Of a DNA stretch of 13,297 bases, positions 1 through 7,081 are shown piece after piece (position 1 is the first letter of the stretch; every line of letters begins with the position of its first letter). The stretch is taken from positions 1-13,297 of the forward strand of contig CAJYIL010000423.1 in the NCBI GenBank assembly GCA_913774795.1. Direction: 5' to 3'. This stretch comes from Pseudobdellovibrionaceae bacterium (GTDB lineage: Bacteria > Bdellovibrionota > Bdellovibrionia > Bdellovibrionales > JAMPXM01). The translations under genes and the position numbers were made by a program. Under the pieces are notes generated by a model. The model was given only the letters and a program-made list of their open reading frames with translations. It did not search any database and was not told the origin of the DNA.

Positions 1-212
1 CCTCCGCTTTTTGGGTAACGTGAGCACATTTCGGCGTAGCTCAGCGCCGTCAGCGACGCAACGGCCAGCGCTAGCAAAAACGAAAGCCAGAGCGAGTGAC
101 CAGCGACCGCCGAAACGGGACCCACGAGCGCGTAGATCCCCGCGCCAAGGATGTCTCCGACGCCGTAGAAGAAGAGTGCTAAAAATCCCATGGATCTGAC
201 GAGTTTGCTCAT
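1..212 (-). CDS. APC-family amino acid permease, N-terminal part (truncated by window edge)
   Basis: Reading the minus strand from the ATG at 212 gives about 70 residues without a stop, running off the left edge. After a short basic start (MSKLVRSMGF) comes a hydrophobic helix containing GVGDILGAGIYALVG. This matches the glycine-broken first membrane helix of APC-superfamily amino acid/polyamine transporters, where the backbone at the break binds the substrate amino group. A second helix follows (about residues 36-55, SLWLSFLLALAVASLTALSY), then AEMCSRYPKSGG, equivalent to the conserved loop 'yAELaaryPraGG' of the family. The product is therefore an inner-membrane amino-acid transporter; the substrate cannot be told from this fragment. 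The start is favoured because the upstream in-phase sequence offers nothing better and the ATG at 223 soon meets a stop. An AGGA lies 13 nt upstream, a rather long spacing. The gene is divergent from tatD. Confidence 0.85.
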   Translation of the reverse strand, partial: MSKLVRSMGFLALFFYGVGDILGAGIYALVGPVSAVAGHSLWLSFLLALAVASLTALSYAEMCSRYPKSG

Positions 213-289
213 CGGTCACACATAGTCCTGAAACGCCTCGGTTGAGAACCGACGTGACCAAATCTAAACGAGTTGATACCTTGAAACGC

Positions 290-1075
290 ATGTCAAACCC
301 TGCTGGCTGGATCGACGTTCACACTCATCTCAATTTCTTGAAGGATCAATCTCCCGAGCAAGCGATTGCCGACGCGAACGCCGCAGGAGTATCACGCTTT
401 ATCACGATCGGAACCGAGCCCGACGATTTGCCGACGGTTCTGCAAATCGCCGAAAAGCACTGGCCGGTCGTCGGTTGTACGCTCGGCATTCACCCGCACG
501 AGGGCAAGGTTTACTCCGATGACGTCCACGCCCGCATTGAAGCCAATTTAAACAGGCGGGAAGTGGTCGCGGTCGGTGAAATCGGTCTCGATTATCACTA
601 CGATTCGAGCCCTCGCGATCAGCAGCAAGACGCGTTCGCGCGTCAGCTGGAGCTCGCGCACGCGTACAAGTTACCGATCGAAATTCATACGCGAGATGCC
701 GACGAAGACACGATTCAGATTTTGAAACAGGCCAAAGCGCAAACGGGCATTATTCATTGCTTCACCGGCACGATGTGGCTTGCGAAAAACGCGCTCGATC
801 TCGGTCTCGACATTAGCTTTTCGGGAGTGATCACTTTCAAAAATGCGGGCGATCTTCGCGAGGTCGTCAAATATGTTCCGATCGATCGACTTCACATTGA
901 GACCGATGCTCCGTTTCTCGCGCCAATCCCGATGCGCGGGAAACCCAACGTTCCTGCCTATGTTGTGCACACCGCCCAGGCGGTCGCCGAGCTCAAAGGG
1001 GTCACATTGGAGCAGCTGCAGGCGGCAACCCGCGCCAACGCGCGTCGCACGTTCCCGAAGCTCGAAATCAACTAG
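290..1075 (+). CDS. tatD: TatD-family metal-dependent hydrolase (putative DNase)
   Basis: The 261-residue protein is of normal TatD length. TatD proteins are TIM-barrel, divalent-metal hydrolases of the amidohydrolase superfamily; studied members are 3'-5' exonucleases on DNA/RNA or D-aminoacyl-tRNA-related hydrolases, acting in the cytoplasm. Visible metal-ligand motifs, counted from the ATG at 290, are H11 and H13 in IDVHTHLNF, E97 in GEIGLDYHYD, H133 in EIHTRDAD, H156 in IIHCFTG, and D206 in IETDAPFLAP. All six expected ligands are present, so the enzyme should be active. The frame is open from a TTG at 242, but family proteins begin just before the DxHxH motif, so the ATG at 290 is preferred; neither start has a clear Shine-Dalgarno sequence. 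It stands 102 nt upstream of gapA and may be its own transcription unit. The subfamily (TatD, YcfH, YjjV) and the exact substrate cannot be decided from sequence reading alone. Confidence 0.93.
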   Translation: MSNPAGWIDVHTHLNFLKDQSPEQAIADANAAGVSRFITIGTEPDDLPTVLQIAEKHWPVVGCTLGIHPHEGKVYSDDVHARIEANLNRREVVAVGEIGLDYHYDSSPRDQQQDAFARQLELAHAYKLPIEIHTRDADEDTIQILKQAKAQTGIIHCFTGTMWLAKNALDLGLDISFSGVITFKNAGDLREVVKYVPIDRLHIETDAPFLAPIPMRGKPNVPAYVVHTAQAVAELKGVTLEQLQAATRANARRTFPKLEIN

Positions 1076-1081
1076 CCAAAC

Positions 1082-1111
1082 CGGGCGCCAAAAACCTCGA
1101 CGGAGCGCCCG
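1082..1111. repeat. 7-bp perfect inverted repeat upstream of gapA (operator-like or stem)
   Basis: CGGGCGC at 1082-1088 is the exact reverse complement of GCGCCCG at 1105-1111, separated by 16 nt. It lies 7 nt after the tatD stop and is followed by AAAAG, not a T-run, so it is not a standard intrinsic terminator for tatD. It surrounds the proposed -35 element of the gapA promoter, so it could be a regulator-binding dyad; that role is inference. Confidence 0.35.
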
Positions 1112-1125
1112 AAAAGTCCTACATT
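1097..1125 (+). promoter_or_regulatory. Candidate sigma-70 promoter for the gapA cluster
   Basis: TCGACG at 1097-1102 (4 of 6 to TTGACA) and TACATT at 1120-1125 (4 of 6 to TATAAT) are separated by 17 nt. Transcription would begin near 1132, giving a leader of about 45 nt before the GTG of gapA. Both boxes are only moderate matches, so this is a weak call supported mainly by spacing and position. Confidence 0.3.
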
Positions 1126-1128
1126 CGC

Positions 1129-1166
1129 CTCTTAAAACGCCCCCAAGCTTACAAGCTTTTTAAGAG
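1129..1166 (+). promoter_or_regulatory. Stem-loop in the gapA leader overlapping the Shine-Dalgarno region
   Basis: CTCTTAAAA at 1129-1137 is the exact reverse complement of TTTTAAGAG at 1158-1166. Between them two AAGCTT copies (1145-1150 and 1153-1158) can form a second inner stem with a TACA loop. The right arm ends in AAGAG, which is the beginning of the AAGAGAGG ribosome-binding sequence (1162-1169) of gapA, 8 nt before its GTG start at 1178. Pairing would bury part of the site, which suggests control of translation or a stabilising 5' structure for the glycolytic message. The structure is read directly; the function is inference. If the start of transcription is near 1132, the left arm would be partly missing from the RNA. 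Confidence 0.45.
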
Positions 1167-1177
1167 AGGTCTTACCC

Positions 1178-2182
1178 GTGGCTAAAGTGAAAGTCGGTAT
1201 CAATGGTTTCGGTCGCATCGGTCGCATTCTTTTCCGCGATGGATTCGAAAAGCTCGACATCGTCGGCATCAACGATCTCACCGACGCCAAAACTCTCGCG
1301 CATCTTCTCAAGTACGATTCGACTCACGGCATTTTCGGCGCTGAAGTTTCGCACGACGAATCGTCGATCACGGTGAACGGTAAGCGCATTCCGATCTCCG
1401 CCGAAAAAGATCCTTCGAAAATTCCTTGGGGCAAACTGGGCGCGGAGATCGTTCTCGAATGCACGGGCGCATTCAAAGGCAAAGACGATTTCATGAAGCA
1501 CATCGCGGGCGGCGCAAAACGCGTTCTCGTTTCGGCTCCGGCTGACGGCGTTGATGCGACGGTTGTCGTTGGCATCAACCACAAAGAGTATGATCCGGCA
1601 AAGCACACGGTCATCTCGAACGCCTCTTGCACAACGAACTGCTTGGCGCCGATCGCAAAAGTCTTGAACGACGCTTTCGAAATTGAACGCGGCATGATGA
1701 CGACGGTTCACTCCTACACGAATGACCAAAAGGTCCTCGATGCCCCTCACAAAGATTTACGTCGTGCGCGCACGGCCGCGACGTCGATGATTCCGACATC
1801 CACGGGTGCGGCGAAAGCGGTGGCTCTCGTGTTGCCTGAGTTGAAAGGTCGTCTCGACGGCACGTCGATCCGTGTTCCGACACAAAACGTTTCGGTCGTT
1901 GATCTCACGTTCACGACGAAAAAAGAAGTCACGGTCGAGCTCATCAACAATGCGGTCAAAGAGGCCGCTCAAGGCGCTTTCAAAGGCATCCTTCAGTACG
2001 AAACCGCCGAACTCGTTTCGGTCGACTTCAACGGCAATAAGCACTCGTCGATCTTCGATTCAAAATGCACGATGGTTTCGGGCAAGAACATGGCGAAGAT
2101 CTTCTCTTGGTACGACAACGAGACCGGTTTCTCGAATCGCATGATCGATCTCGCACAGTATATGGCGGAGAAAGGCCTGTGA
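1178..2182 (+). CDS. gapA: Glyceraldehyde-3-phosphate dehydrogenase
   Basis: This enzyme oxidatively phosphorylates glyceraldehyde 3-phosphate to 1,3-bisphosphoglycerate with NAD+, reversibly, in the cytoplasm. The 334-residue length is typical. The N-terminal Rossmann motif KVGINGFGRIGR (residues 5-16) is intact. Asp33 in VGINDLTD lies at the end of the second beta strand, where an acidic residue favours NAD over NADP. The catalytic cysteine is C151 in SNASCTTNCLAP, with its partner H178 in MTTVHSYTNDQ. The phosphate-binding loop APHKDLRRAR and the C-terminal SWYDNETGFSNR are also intact. The start is a GTG at 1178, preceded by AAGAGAGG at 1162-1169, and it gives the family-standard MAKVKVGINGFGR. 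The last four bases (GTGA) overlap the pgk start, so the two are translationally coupled. An upstream leader hairpin touches the ribosome-binding site. Confidence 0.98.
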   Translation: MAKVKVGINGFGRIGRILFRDGFEKLDIVGINDLTDAKTLAHLLKYDSTHGIFGAEVSHDESSITVNGKRIPISAEKDPSKIPWGKLGAEIVLECTGAFKGKDDFMKHIAGGAKRVLVSAPADGVDATVVVGINHKEYDPAKHTVISNASCTTNCLAPIAKVLNDAFEIERGMMTTVHSYTNDQKVLDAPHKDLRRARTAATSMIPTSTGAAKAVALVLPELKGRLDGTSIRVPTQNVSVVDLTFTTKKEVTVELINNAVKEAAQGAFKGILQYETAELVSVDFNGNKHSSIFDSKCTMVSGKNMAKIFSWYDNETGFSNRMIDLAQYMAEKGL

Positions 2183-3444
2183 GCGAAACTCAGGCGCCGG
2201 CCCCCACTTCAAAACTGACTCCCGGTCTGAAGGGCATCAAGACGATCGAAGATTTCGATCTCAAAGAAAAGCGCGTTTTCATTCGCGTCGATTTCAACGT
2301 GCCTCAAGATAAAAACGGCGCGATCACCGATGACACGCGCATTCGCGCGGCCATTCCGACGATCAAGTACGCGATGGAAAAAGGCGCGAAGATCGTCTTG
2401 GCCTCTCACTTGGGTCGCCCGGAGTCGCGCGACGATAAGCAGTATTCGATGGAGCCCGTCGCGGCACGTCTTGGCGAAATTCTGAAAGCCGATGTGATGT
2501 TGATCGATGATCCGACCAGCGACGCCCCAAAAGGTTTGCTCCCGGGCTTGCGTCCGAATCAGCTGATCATGCTCGAGAACCTTCGGTACGAAAAAGGTGA
2601 AACAAAAAACTCGCGCGAATTCGCTCTGCAGATGGCGGCTTACACCGACATCTACATCAACGATGCCTTCGGTGCGTCTCACCGCGCCCACGCTTCGATC
2701 GAGGCGCTCCCTCAAGTCGTCTCGAATAAGGGCATCGGATTCTTGATTAAAAAAGAAATCGAGATGCTCGATGTGCTTCTACACGAGCCGAAGACGCCTT
2801 ACATGGTGATCTTGGGTGGCGCGAAAGTCTCAGATAAAATTCCGGTGATCGAAGCGATGATCGATAAAGTCGATCAGTTCTTCGTTGGCGGCGCGATGGC
2901 CTACACGTTCTTGCAAGCCAACAACGTGGCGGTCGGGAACTCACGCGTCGAGAAAGACAAAGTCTCGTTCGCAAAAGAGATGATCAAACGTATCGAAGCG
3001 CGCGGGAAAAAGATTTTGCTGCCGATCGATCACGTGATCGCGAATGACTTTTTGGCTCCGTCAAAAATCGAAACGACGAACGATGCGACGATCCCGGCCG
3101 GTATGATGGGCCTCGATATCGGTCCGAAGACGCGCGAGCTCTACCGCAAAGAATTGCAAAAAGCGAAAACGGTTTTCTGGAACGGCCCGATGGGCGTTTT
3201 CGAAAGACCTGAGTTCGCGAAAGGCTCGTTCGGCGTCGCCGAGACCCTGTCTCAACTCACCGAAGCTCTCACGATCGTCGGAGGTGGAGACTCCGCCGCC
3301 GCGGCCGAAGCTAGCGGCTACGCCGGGCAGATGTCGCACATCTCGACAGGTGGCGGCGCTTCGCTCGAATACCTGCAAGGTGACAAGCTCCCGGGCCTTG
3401 AAGTTCTTCGTAACCTTCGTCCATCGGTACAACCTACTCTATGA
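2179..3444 (+). CDS. pgk: Phosphoglycerate kinase
   Basis: Phosphoglycerate kinase transfers the acyl phosphate of 1,3-bisphosphoglycerate to ADP, making ATP and 3-phosphoglycerate, directly after GapA. The frame is open from further upstream inside gapA, but the start is taken as GTG at 2179 (GTGA overlap with the gapA stop) because a strong GGAGAAAGG stretch (2167-2175) stands just before it. This gives 421 residues. Family landmarks are RVDFNVP (36-42), LASHLGRP (74-81), ENLRYEKGE (133-141), NDAFGASHRAHAS (161-173), LGGAKVSDK (212-220), FWNGPMGVFE (333-342), and the nucleotide-binding GGGDSAAA (368-375) with ISTGGGASLEYL (388-399). All are intact, so the two-domain kinase is complete. A roughly 20-residue Pro/Thr/Ser-rich extension precedes the usual family start. 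The stop overlaps the tpiA ATG by 4 nt. Confidence 0.97.
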   Translation: MSETQAPAPTSKLTPGLKGIKTIEDFDLKEKRVFIRVDFNVPQDKNGAITDDTRIRAAIPTIKYAMEKGAKIVLASHLGRPESRDDKQYSMEPVAARLGEILKADVMLIDDPTSDAPKGLLPGLRPNQLIMLENLRYEKGETKNSREFALQMAAYTDIYINDAFGASHRAHASIEALPQVVSNKGIGFLIKKEIEMLDVLLHEPKTPYMVILGGAKVSDKIPVIEAMIDKVDQFFVGGAMAYTFLQANNVAVGNSRVEKDKVSFAKEMIKRIEARGKKILLPIDHVIANDFLAPSKIETTNDATIPAGMMGLDIGPKTRELYRKELQKAKTVFWNGPMGVFERPEFAKGSFGVAETLSQLTEALTIVGGGDSAAAAEASGYAGQMSHISTGGGASLEYLQGDKLPGLEVLRNLRPSVQPTL

Positions 3445-4214
3445 GACCTTTTTTGATCGCCGCGAACTGGAAGATGCACAAAAGCCCTCGCGACACGCGA
3501 GATTACTTCACCACGATTCTCCCGAAGTTCGAGGCGTGTGGTGTTGCCAAAGATCCTTCGTTCAGAAAGATCATCTTCTTTGTTCCGGCGCTCGATCTTC
3601 AGGCCGCCGCAGACTCCCTGAAAGGCACACACATTGGGTGGGGCGCACAGAACGCCCACTGGGAAACGAAGGGTGCCTTCACCGGAGAAAATTCTCCGGC
3701 CGTTCTCGCCGAACTCGCAACGCCGTACGTGCTTGTGGGTCACAGCGAACGTCGCGCTCTGTTCGGTGAAACCGACGAGCAAACCGGCTTGAAGGTCAAA
3801 GCTCTTCATTCGGTCGGTATCACGCCTCTGCTCTGCGTGGGCGAATCGCTCGAAGAACGTGAGGCGGGTCGCACGAATGAGGTGATCGTTCGTCAGCTCA
3901 ATGCCGGTCTTTCTCAACGTGATGCGACTAAGCGCGTGATCATCGCGTACGAACCGGTGTGGGCGATCGGCACCGGCAAAGTCGCGACGCCTGAACAAGC
4001 CAACGACGCGCACGCGGTTTTGCGAAAAGCGCTCGCGGCCTTTGGCCAGGCCGTTGCAGACGCGACGCCGATCCTCTACGGAGGAAGTGTGAAGCCTGAC
4101 AACTCCGCTGAAATTGCGAAGCAGCCGGAGATCGATGGCTTCTTAGTCGGGGGTGCGTCGCTTGAAACCGATAGCTTTCTCGCCCTCTGTCAAACTCCAA
4201 AGGATCGCTCGTGA
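3441..4214 (+). CDS. tpiA: Triosephosphate isomerase
   Basis: This TIM-barrel enzyme interconverts dihydroxyacetone phosphate and glyceraldehyde 3-phosphate, supplying the substrate of GapA. The protein is 257 residues, normal for the family. The active-site set is complete: N9 and K11 in AANWKMHKS, catalytic H101 in VLVGHSERR, and catalytic base E171 in AYEPVWAIGTGK. The last motif also contains the mobile loop 6 (172-180). The phosphate-gripping glycines lie in LYGGSVKPDN (212-221) and FLVGGASLE (234-242). The ATG at 3441 overlaps the pgk stop (ATGA) and the gene's own stop overlaps the next start (GTGA), so it is the third of four chained cistrons. No frameshift or missing residue is seen. 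Confidence 0.98.
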   Translation: MRPFLIAANWKMHKSPRDTRDYFTTILPKFEACGVAKDPSFRKIIFFVPALDLQAAADSLKGTHIGWGAQNAHWETKGAFTGENSPAVLAELATPYVLVGHSERRALFGETDEQTGLKVKALHSVGITPLLCVGESLEEREAGRTNEVIVRQLNAGLSQRDATKRVIIAYEPVWAIGTGKVATPEQANDAHAVLRKALAAFGQAVADATPILYGGSVKPDNSAEIAKQPEIDGFLVGGASLETDSFLALCQTPKDRS

Positions 4215-4780
4215 GTCATTCCGAAAGCGAACTCGCTGACGACTTGATTCACGACGATGACCGTCCTGAGTTTTTCACGCGTCCTTTAAAGGTCGATGAT
4301 GCCGCGTCGGTGTACGAACTCTTCCGTTCGATTGCATCGAAGCCGAATGCCTTCGTACGCCTCGAAGAAGAAATCTCTCACGGCTTTATCGAAAAGACTT
4401 TAAAGCGCGCTGAGAACGGCGGGCTCGCGATGGGTGCGATCGAACGTAAGACGGGTCAGTTCTTGGGCGTCATTACGTCAAGAAAACTGGCTCTCAAAGC
4501 GTTCGAGCACATCTTGTCGTCGGTCACGATCGGGGTTCATCCTGATTATCAAAAGCGGGGAGTTGGCCGCCGGCTGTTCGTCGATTTTCTCGAGCACGTC
4601 ACCATGCAAAGAGAAGACATCTTAAGAGTCGAGCTGATTGCGCGCGATTCGAACGAGAAAATGATCGAGTTCTACGAGTCCATGGGCTTTAAACGCGAGG
4701 GCCGTTTCGAGAAACGCGTGCGTAATAGTGACGGCACCTTCGAGGCCGATATCCCGATGGGCTGGATTAAAGAGCTCTGA
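4211..4780 (+). CDS. GNAT-family N-acetyltransferase, co-translated with tpiA
   Basis: The 189-residue protein carries a single GNAT fold, which transfers an acetyl group from acetyl-CoA to an amine. The acetyl-CoA binding motif A is clear: VTIGVHPDYQKRGVGRRLF (105-123), with the Q-x-x-G-x-G pyrophosphate loop at 114-119. Motif B follows as ARDSNEKMIEFYESMGFKREGR (144-165), with the Tyr commonly used as general acid at 155. The first about 20 residues are acidic and precede the domain proper (FTRPLKVDDAASVYELF). The GTG at 4211 overlaps the tpiA stop by 4 nt, so it belongs to the glycolytic operon. The substrate is unknown. The context permits acetylation of a protein lysine or N-terminus in central metabolism, or of a small amine; this is inference only. 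A weak GAGCTC/GAGCTC dyad lies over the stop codon (near 4772-4790) without a T-run, so no clear terminator is seen. Confidence 0.88.
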   Translation: MSHSESELADDLIHDDDRPEFFTRPLKVDDAASVYELFRSIASKPNAFVRLEEEISHGFIEKTLKRAENGGLAMGAIERKTGQFLGVITSRKLALKAFEHILSSVTIGVHPDYQKRGVGRRLFVDFLEHVTMQREDILRVELIARDSNEKMIEFYESMGFKREGRFEKRVRNSDGTFEADIPMGWIKEL

Positions 4781-4895
4781 GTTCGAGCTCGCGCCTTCTC
4801 GCCCGGTAAGCCTTTCACGTTCGTCTAAAGCTTTTTCGATGCCCTCGCGGAGCCTGCCAAACGCCATTAAAATGGTGGCTTGAAAGGACCGTGAG

Positions 4896-5468
4896 ATGAC
4901 GCCATCATATAAACTCAGAATGTTTGCCGCCGGTCTTGCTCTCGCAACGCTCGCGGGTTGCGGATCGAATTCGTCAGGCAATCCGGCTCCGCCGCCTCCG
5001 GGCCCGGTCGTCGATCAAACCGTCTTTGATGGCGATCCCGGTAAGTTCGCTTCGCTCTACACCGGCACCTGCGTTGTCCAGACGCCGAACCGCACATACA
5101 CGAGCTGCTCAACCCGCGTTCGCATTCAACAGACGCCGTACCTTCTTTACGTGCGTACCCAGTTTTTCGTTAATCAATCGAATCGCGCCAACTCCCAAAA
5201 GATCGTGGGTCGCAGCGAAGACTCCTACACGATTACCGGCAAAGCACTTCTCTCGAAACAATCGCAGGTGGGCGAGATCGGGAAAAACGGCTTTTACTTT
5301 CAGCGTGCCGGTCAGCCATTTAAGTTCGCGCGCCTCTACCCAAATAACTACGAGTACTCTGGACGCTTCGTCGATGACTCAGGACGAACCGTTTTGGTCA
5401 CGGGCCGCGTTTCTCGCGGATCAGCCGCACAATCGGCTTCGGGCCGCACGCGCTCTGTAACTCGCTGA
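4896..5468 (+). CDS. Predicted lipoprotein of unknown function
   Basis: The 190-residue protein begins with a lipoprotein signal: a basic n-region (MTPSYKLRM), a hydrophobic h-region, and a lipobox L-A-G-C ending at Cys22. After cleavage it would be lipidated on C22, and the following Gly (not Asp) is compatible with outer-membrane sorting. A low-complexity Ser/Asn/Pro linker (23-38, with PAPPPPGP) leads to a domain of about 140 residues containing two cysteines (C59, C71) that could form a disulfide. It has alternating polar/aromatic strands (TPYLLYVRTQFFV, NGFYFQRAGQ, RTVLVTGRVSRG), suggesting a beta-rich fold. The C-terminus is basic. I do not recognise the family. The ATG at 4896 has a good GAAAGGA site (4882-4888) 7 nt upstream. 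A TAAAAT (4868-4873) could be its -10 box, but no convincing -35 is present. The 101 nt after it hold only a weak 5-bp GC stem. Confidence 0.8.
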   Translation: MTPSYKLRMFAAGLALATLAGCGSNSSGNPAPPPPGPVVDQTVFDGDPGKFASLYTGTCVVQTPNRTYTSCSTRVRIQQTPYLLYVRTQFFVNQSNRANSQKIVGRSEDSYTITGKALLSKQSQVGEIGKNGFYFQRAGQPFKFARLYPNNYEYSGRFVDDSGRTVLVTGRVSRGSAAQSASGRTRSVTR

Positions 5469-5569
5469 ACTTAGATCGATTCTGGCGATTTCGCGTCAAG
5501 TCATTAGTCAGGTCTCTCAGAGCCGGCCTACTTTAGGGCCGCTAGACCTTCGCCGATGAGTCCTTCGTT

Positions 5570-5818
5570 ATGGCGAAGAAAAAACCTCTCTTAAAATCTC
5601 CCACTCCGCAAACCCACATTCGGCGTTGTCACGTCTGCAACACGCTTTGCGAGGCCGATGGCTCCGAAGTGAAAGTCTGCGGCGAGTGCGGAAAACACAT
5701 GGCGCCCTTTTACTTCTTCAACGATCAAGAAGTCGCGCTTCACTCGGATTTCGGGCTCAGACCGGAAAGGCCTGAAGGTAAAGTCCGGCCGGTCATTGGA
5801 TTTACAGCTTACTGGTGA
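5570..5818 (+). CDS. Small zinc-ribbon-like protein, unknown function
   Basis: This is an 82-residue protein with a basic start (MAKKKPLLKS) and a four-cysteine knuckle pair: C20-x2-C23 and C37-x2-C40, with an extra C27. Spacing of 13 residues between the pairs is that of a zinc ribbon. The rest is rich in aromatics (APFYFFND, VIGFTAYW) and ends at the Trp. Such short proteins often bind RNA, DNA or a protein partner, but no family is recognised. It lacks a signal peptide and should be cytoplasmic. Start evidence is modest: ATG 5570 is preceded only by GATGAG (5555-5560). The cysteine pattern, the reasonable composition and the fit between flanking genes support a real gene. It is followed after 33 nt by ilvA and is probably co-transcribed with it. 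Confidence 0.72.
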   Translation: MAKKKPLLKSPTPQTHIRRCHVCNTLCEADGSEVKVCGECGKHMAPFYFFNDQEVALHSDFGLRPERPEGKVRPVIGFTAYW

Positions 5819-5851
5819 CACTGACGTAAATGCTCCTTACTCTCTCGAGCT

Positions 5852-7081
5852 ATGAGCACAGCCTGGAAGAAAATCACTCTCGCCGACATCGAAAAAGCCG
5901 CCTCGTTTTTAAAAGGCAAAATCGCCCGCACGCCGACGCGTGAGATGCCGCAGGCGTTTTCGCTCTCAGGCACCGATCTGTTCTTAAAACTCGAGAACGA
6001 GCAACTGACCGGATCTTTCAAGATTCGTGGGGCTCTCAACAAAATGCAGTCGCTTACAAAAGAAGAGCGCGAGCGGGGAGTCGTTCTCTCCAGCGCCGGC
6101 AACCACGCCCAAGGTGTCGCGTTCGCGGCACGCGAACTTGGCGTGAAAGCTCACATCGTGATGCCTCTCACGACGCCAATCGTAAAAATCAACGCGACTC
6201 GTTCTTACGGAGCGAACGTGATTTTGCACGGCGAGTTTTACGACGAGGCTTTCGCACACGCCAAGGAGCTCGAACAATCGAAAGGTTTCATTTTCGTTCA
6301 CGCGTTCGAAGATCCTTACGTCGTTGCGGGTCAAGGAACACTCGGTCTTGAGTTGATGGAGCAAATTCCAAACCTCACTTCGATCGTGGTTCCGATTGGC
6401 GGAGGCGGATTGATCAGCGGAATCGCGTCGGCCGCTAAAGCGCTCAACCCATCGATCCGCATCGTCGGCGTCGTGAGCGATCAAACTCCGGCGATGATGG
6501 ATTTGAAACAGCATCGCCCGGTCGAACCGCGCAAACGCATCTCGACCATCGCCGAAGGGATCGCGGTGAAGAACCCGTCGCCGCTCATGTATGACACGTA
6601 CATCGGGCCTCTCGTCGACGAAATCGTTTCGGTGAACGATAACGACATCGCGCAGGCCATCGTCTTCTTGATGGAAAAAGCAAAGACCGTCACCGAAGGT
6701 GCTGGAGCGGCGGCCATGGCCGCCGTGTTAACAAAGGGTTCGTCTTTGAATCTGGGCGCTCGCTCTTGCGTCGTTTTGTGCGGCGGCAACATCGACTTTA
6801 CCGTCATGGCGAAAGTCATCGAGCGGGGTTTGCGTCAAGAACACCGGCTCGCGCGCCTTGTCGTCATCGTCGACGATCTTCCGGGGAATTTGAATCGGAT
6901 TACGAGCGTGATGGCGGAGAACCGCGCCAATATCTTAGAGGTTTATCACGACCGCGTTTCACCAGAGCTCGCGATGCGCGAAACGCGCATCGATCTCCTC
7001 ATTGAAACGGCGAGCGAAGATCACATTCGCCAAATCAAAACGGCGCTGAAGGATCAGGGCTTTAAAGTCATCACGAGTTGA
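5852..7081 (+). CDS. ilvA: Threonine ammonia-lyase (threonine dehydratase), medium form with C-terminal ACT domain
   Basis: This PLP enzyme deaminates L-threonine to 2-oxobutanoate, the entry to isoleucine synthesis or a catabolic route; L-serine is a usual second substrate. The 409 residues consist of a fold-type II PLP domain (about 1-325) and one ACT-like domain (about 332-407). The PLP lysine is K57 in GSFKIRGA. SAGNHAQGVA (81-90) binds the substrate carboxylate, the tetraglycine loop is PIGGGGLISG (181-190), and CGGNIDF (310-316) contacts the pyridine ring. The single ACT domain, LARLVVIVDDLPGNLNRIT onward, matches the 'medium form' type, intermediate between long biosynthetic IlvA with two regulatory units and short TdcB. 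Regulation by an amino acid effector is therefore likely, but its identity cannot be read. No Shine-Dalgarno sequence is evident before ATG 5852. The stop codon directly abuts that of the converging gene. Confidence 0.95.
   Translation: MSTAWKKITLADIEKAASFLKGKIARTPTREMPQAFSLSGTDLFLKLENEQLTGSFKIRGALNKMQSLTKEERERGVVLSSAGNHAQGVAFAARELGVKAHIVMPLTTPIVKINATRSYGANVILHGEFYDEAFAHAKELEQSKGFIFVHAFEDPYVVAGQGTLGLELMEQIPNLTSIVVPIGGGGLISGIASAAKALNPSIRIVGVVSDQTPAMMDLKQHRPVEPRKRISTIAEGIAVKNPSPLMYDTYIGPLVDEIVSVNDNDIAQAIVFLMEKAKTVTEGAGAAAMAAVLTKGSSLNLGARSCVVLCGGNIDFTVMAKVIERGLRQEHRLARLVVIVDDLPGNLNRITSVMAENRANILEVYHDRVSPELAMRETRIDLLIETASEDHIRQIKTALKDQGFKVITS

Noticed and set aside
242..289. TTG-initiated 16-residue N-terminal extension of TatD
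   Set aside because: TatD proteins begin close to the DxHxH motif, the extension has no family match and no ribosome-binding site, and ATG 290 gives the standard length.
1172..1750. Minus-strand open frame of 192 codons opposite gapA
   Set aside because: It is antisense to conserved GapA motifs, has Arg/Asp-rich low-complexity composition, and has no homology that I recognise.
2065..2178. 38-residue upstream extension of Pgk inside gapA
   Set aside because: It is an out-of-frame reading of conserved gapA sequence; the GTG at 2179 with its GGAGAAAGG and GTGA overlap is a much better start.
4622..4981. Minus-strand open frame of 119 codons across the end of the acetyltransferase gene and the intergenic gap
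   Set aside because: Part of it (the stretch REGIEKALDERERLTGRE) looks protein-like, but it overlaps two plus-strand genes antisense, has no clear start signal, and its remainder is a mirror of GNAT coding sequence.
5531..5548. CGGCC/GGCCG stem after the lipoprotein gene as a terminator
   Set aside because: It is a five-base stem with an 8-nt loop and no following T-run, within what chance allows at this GC content.
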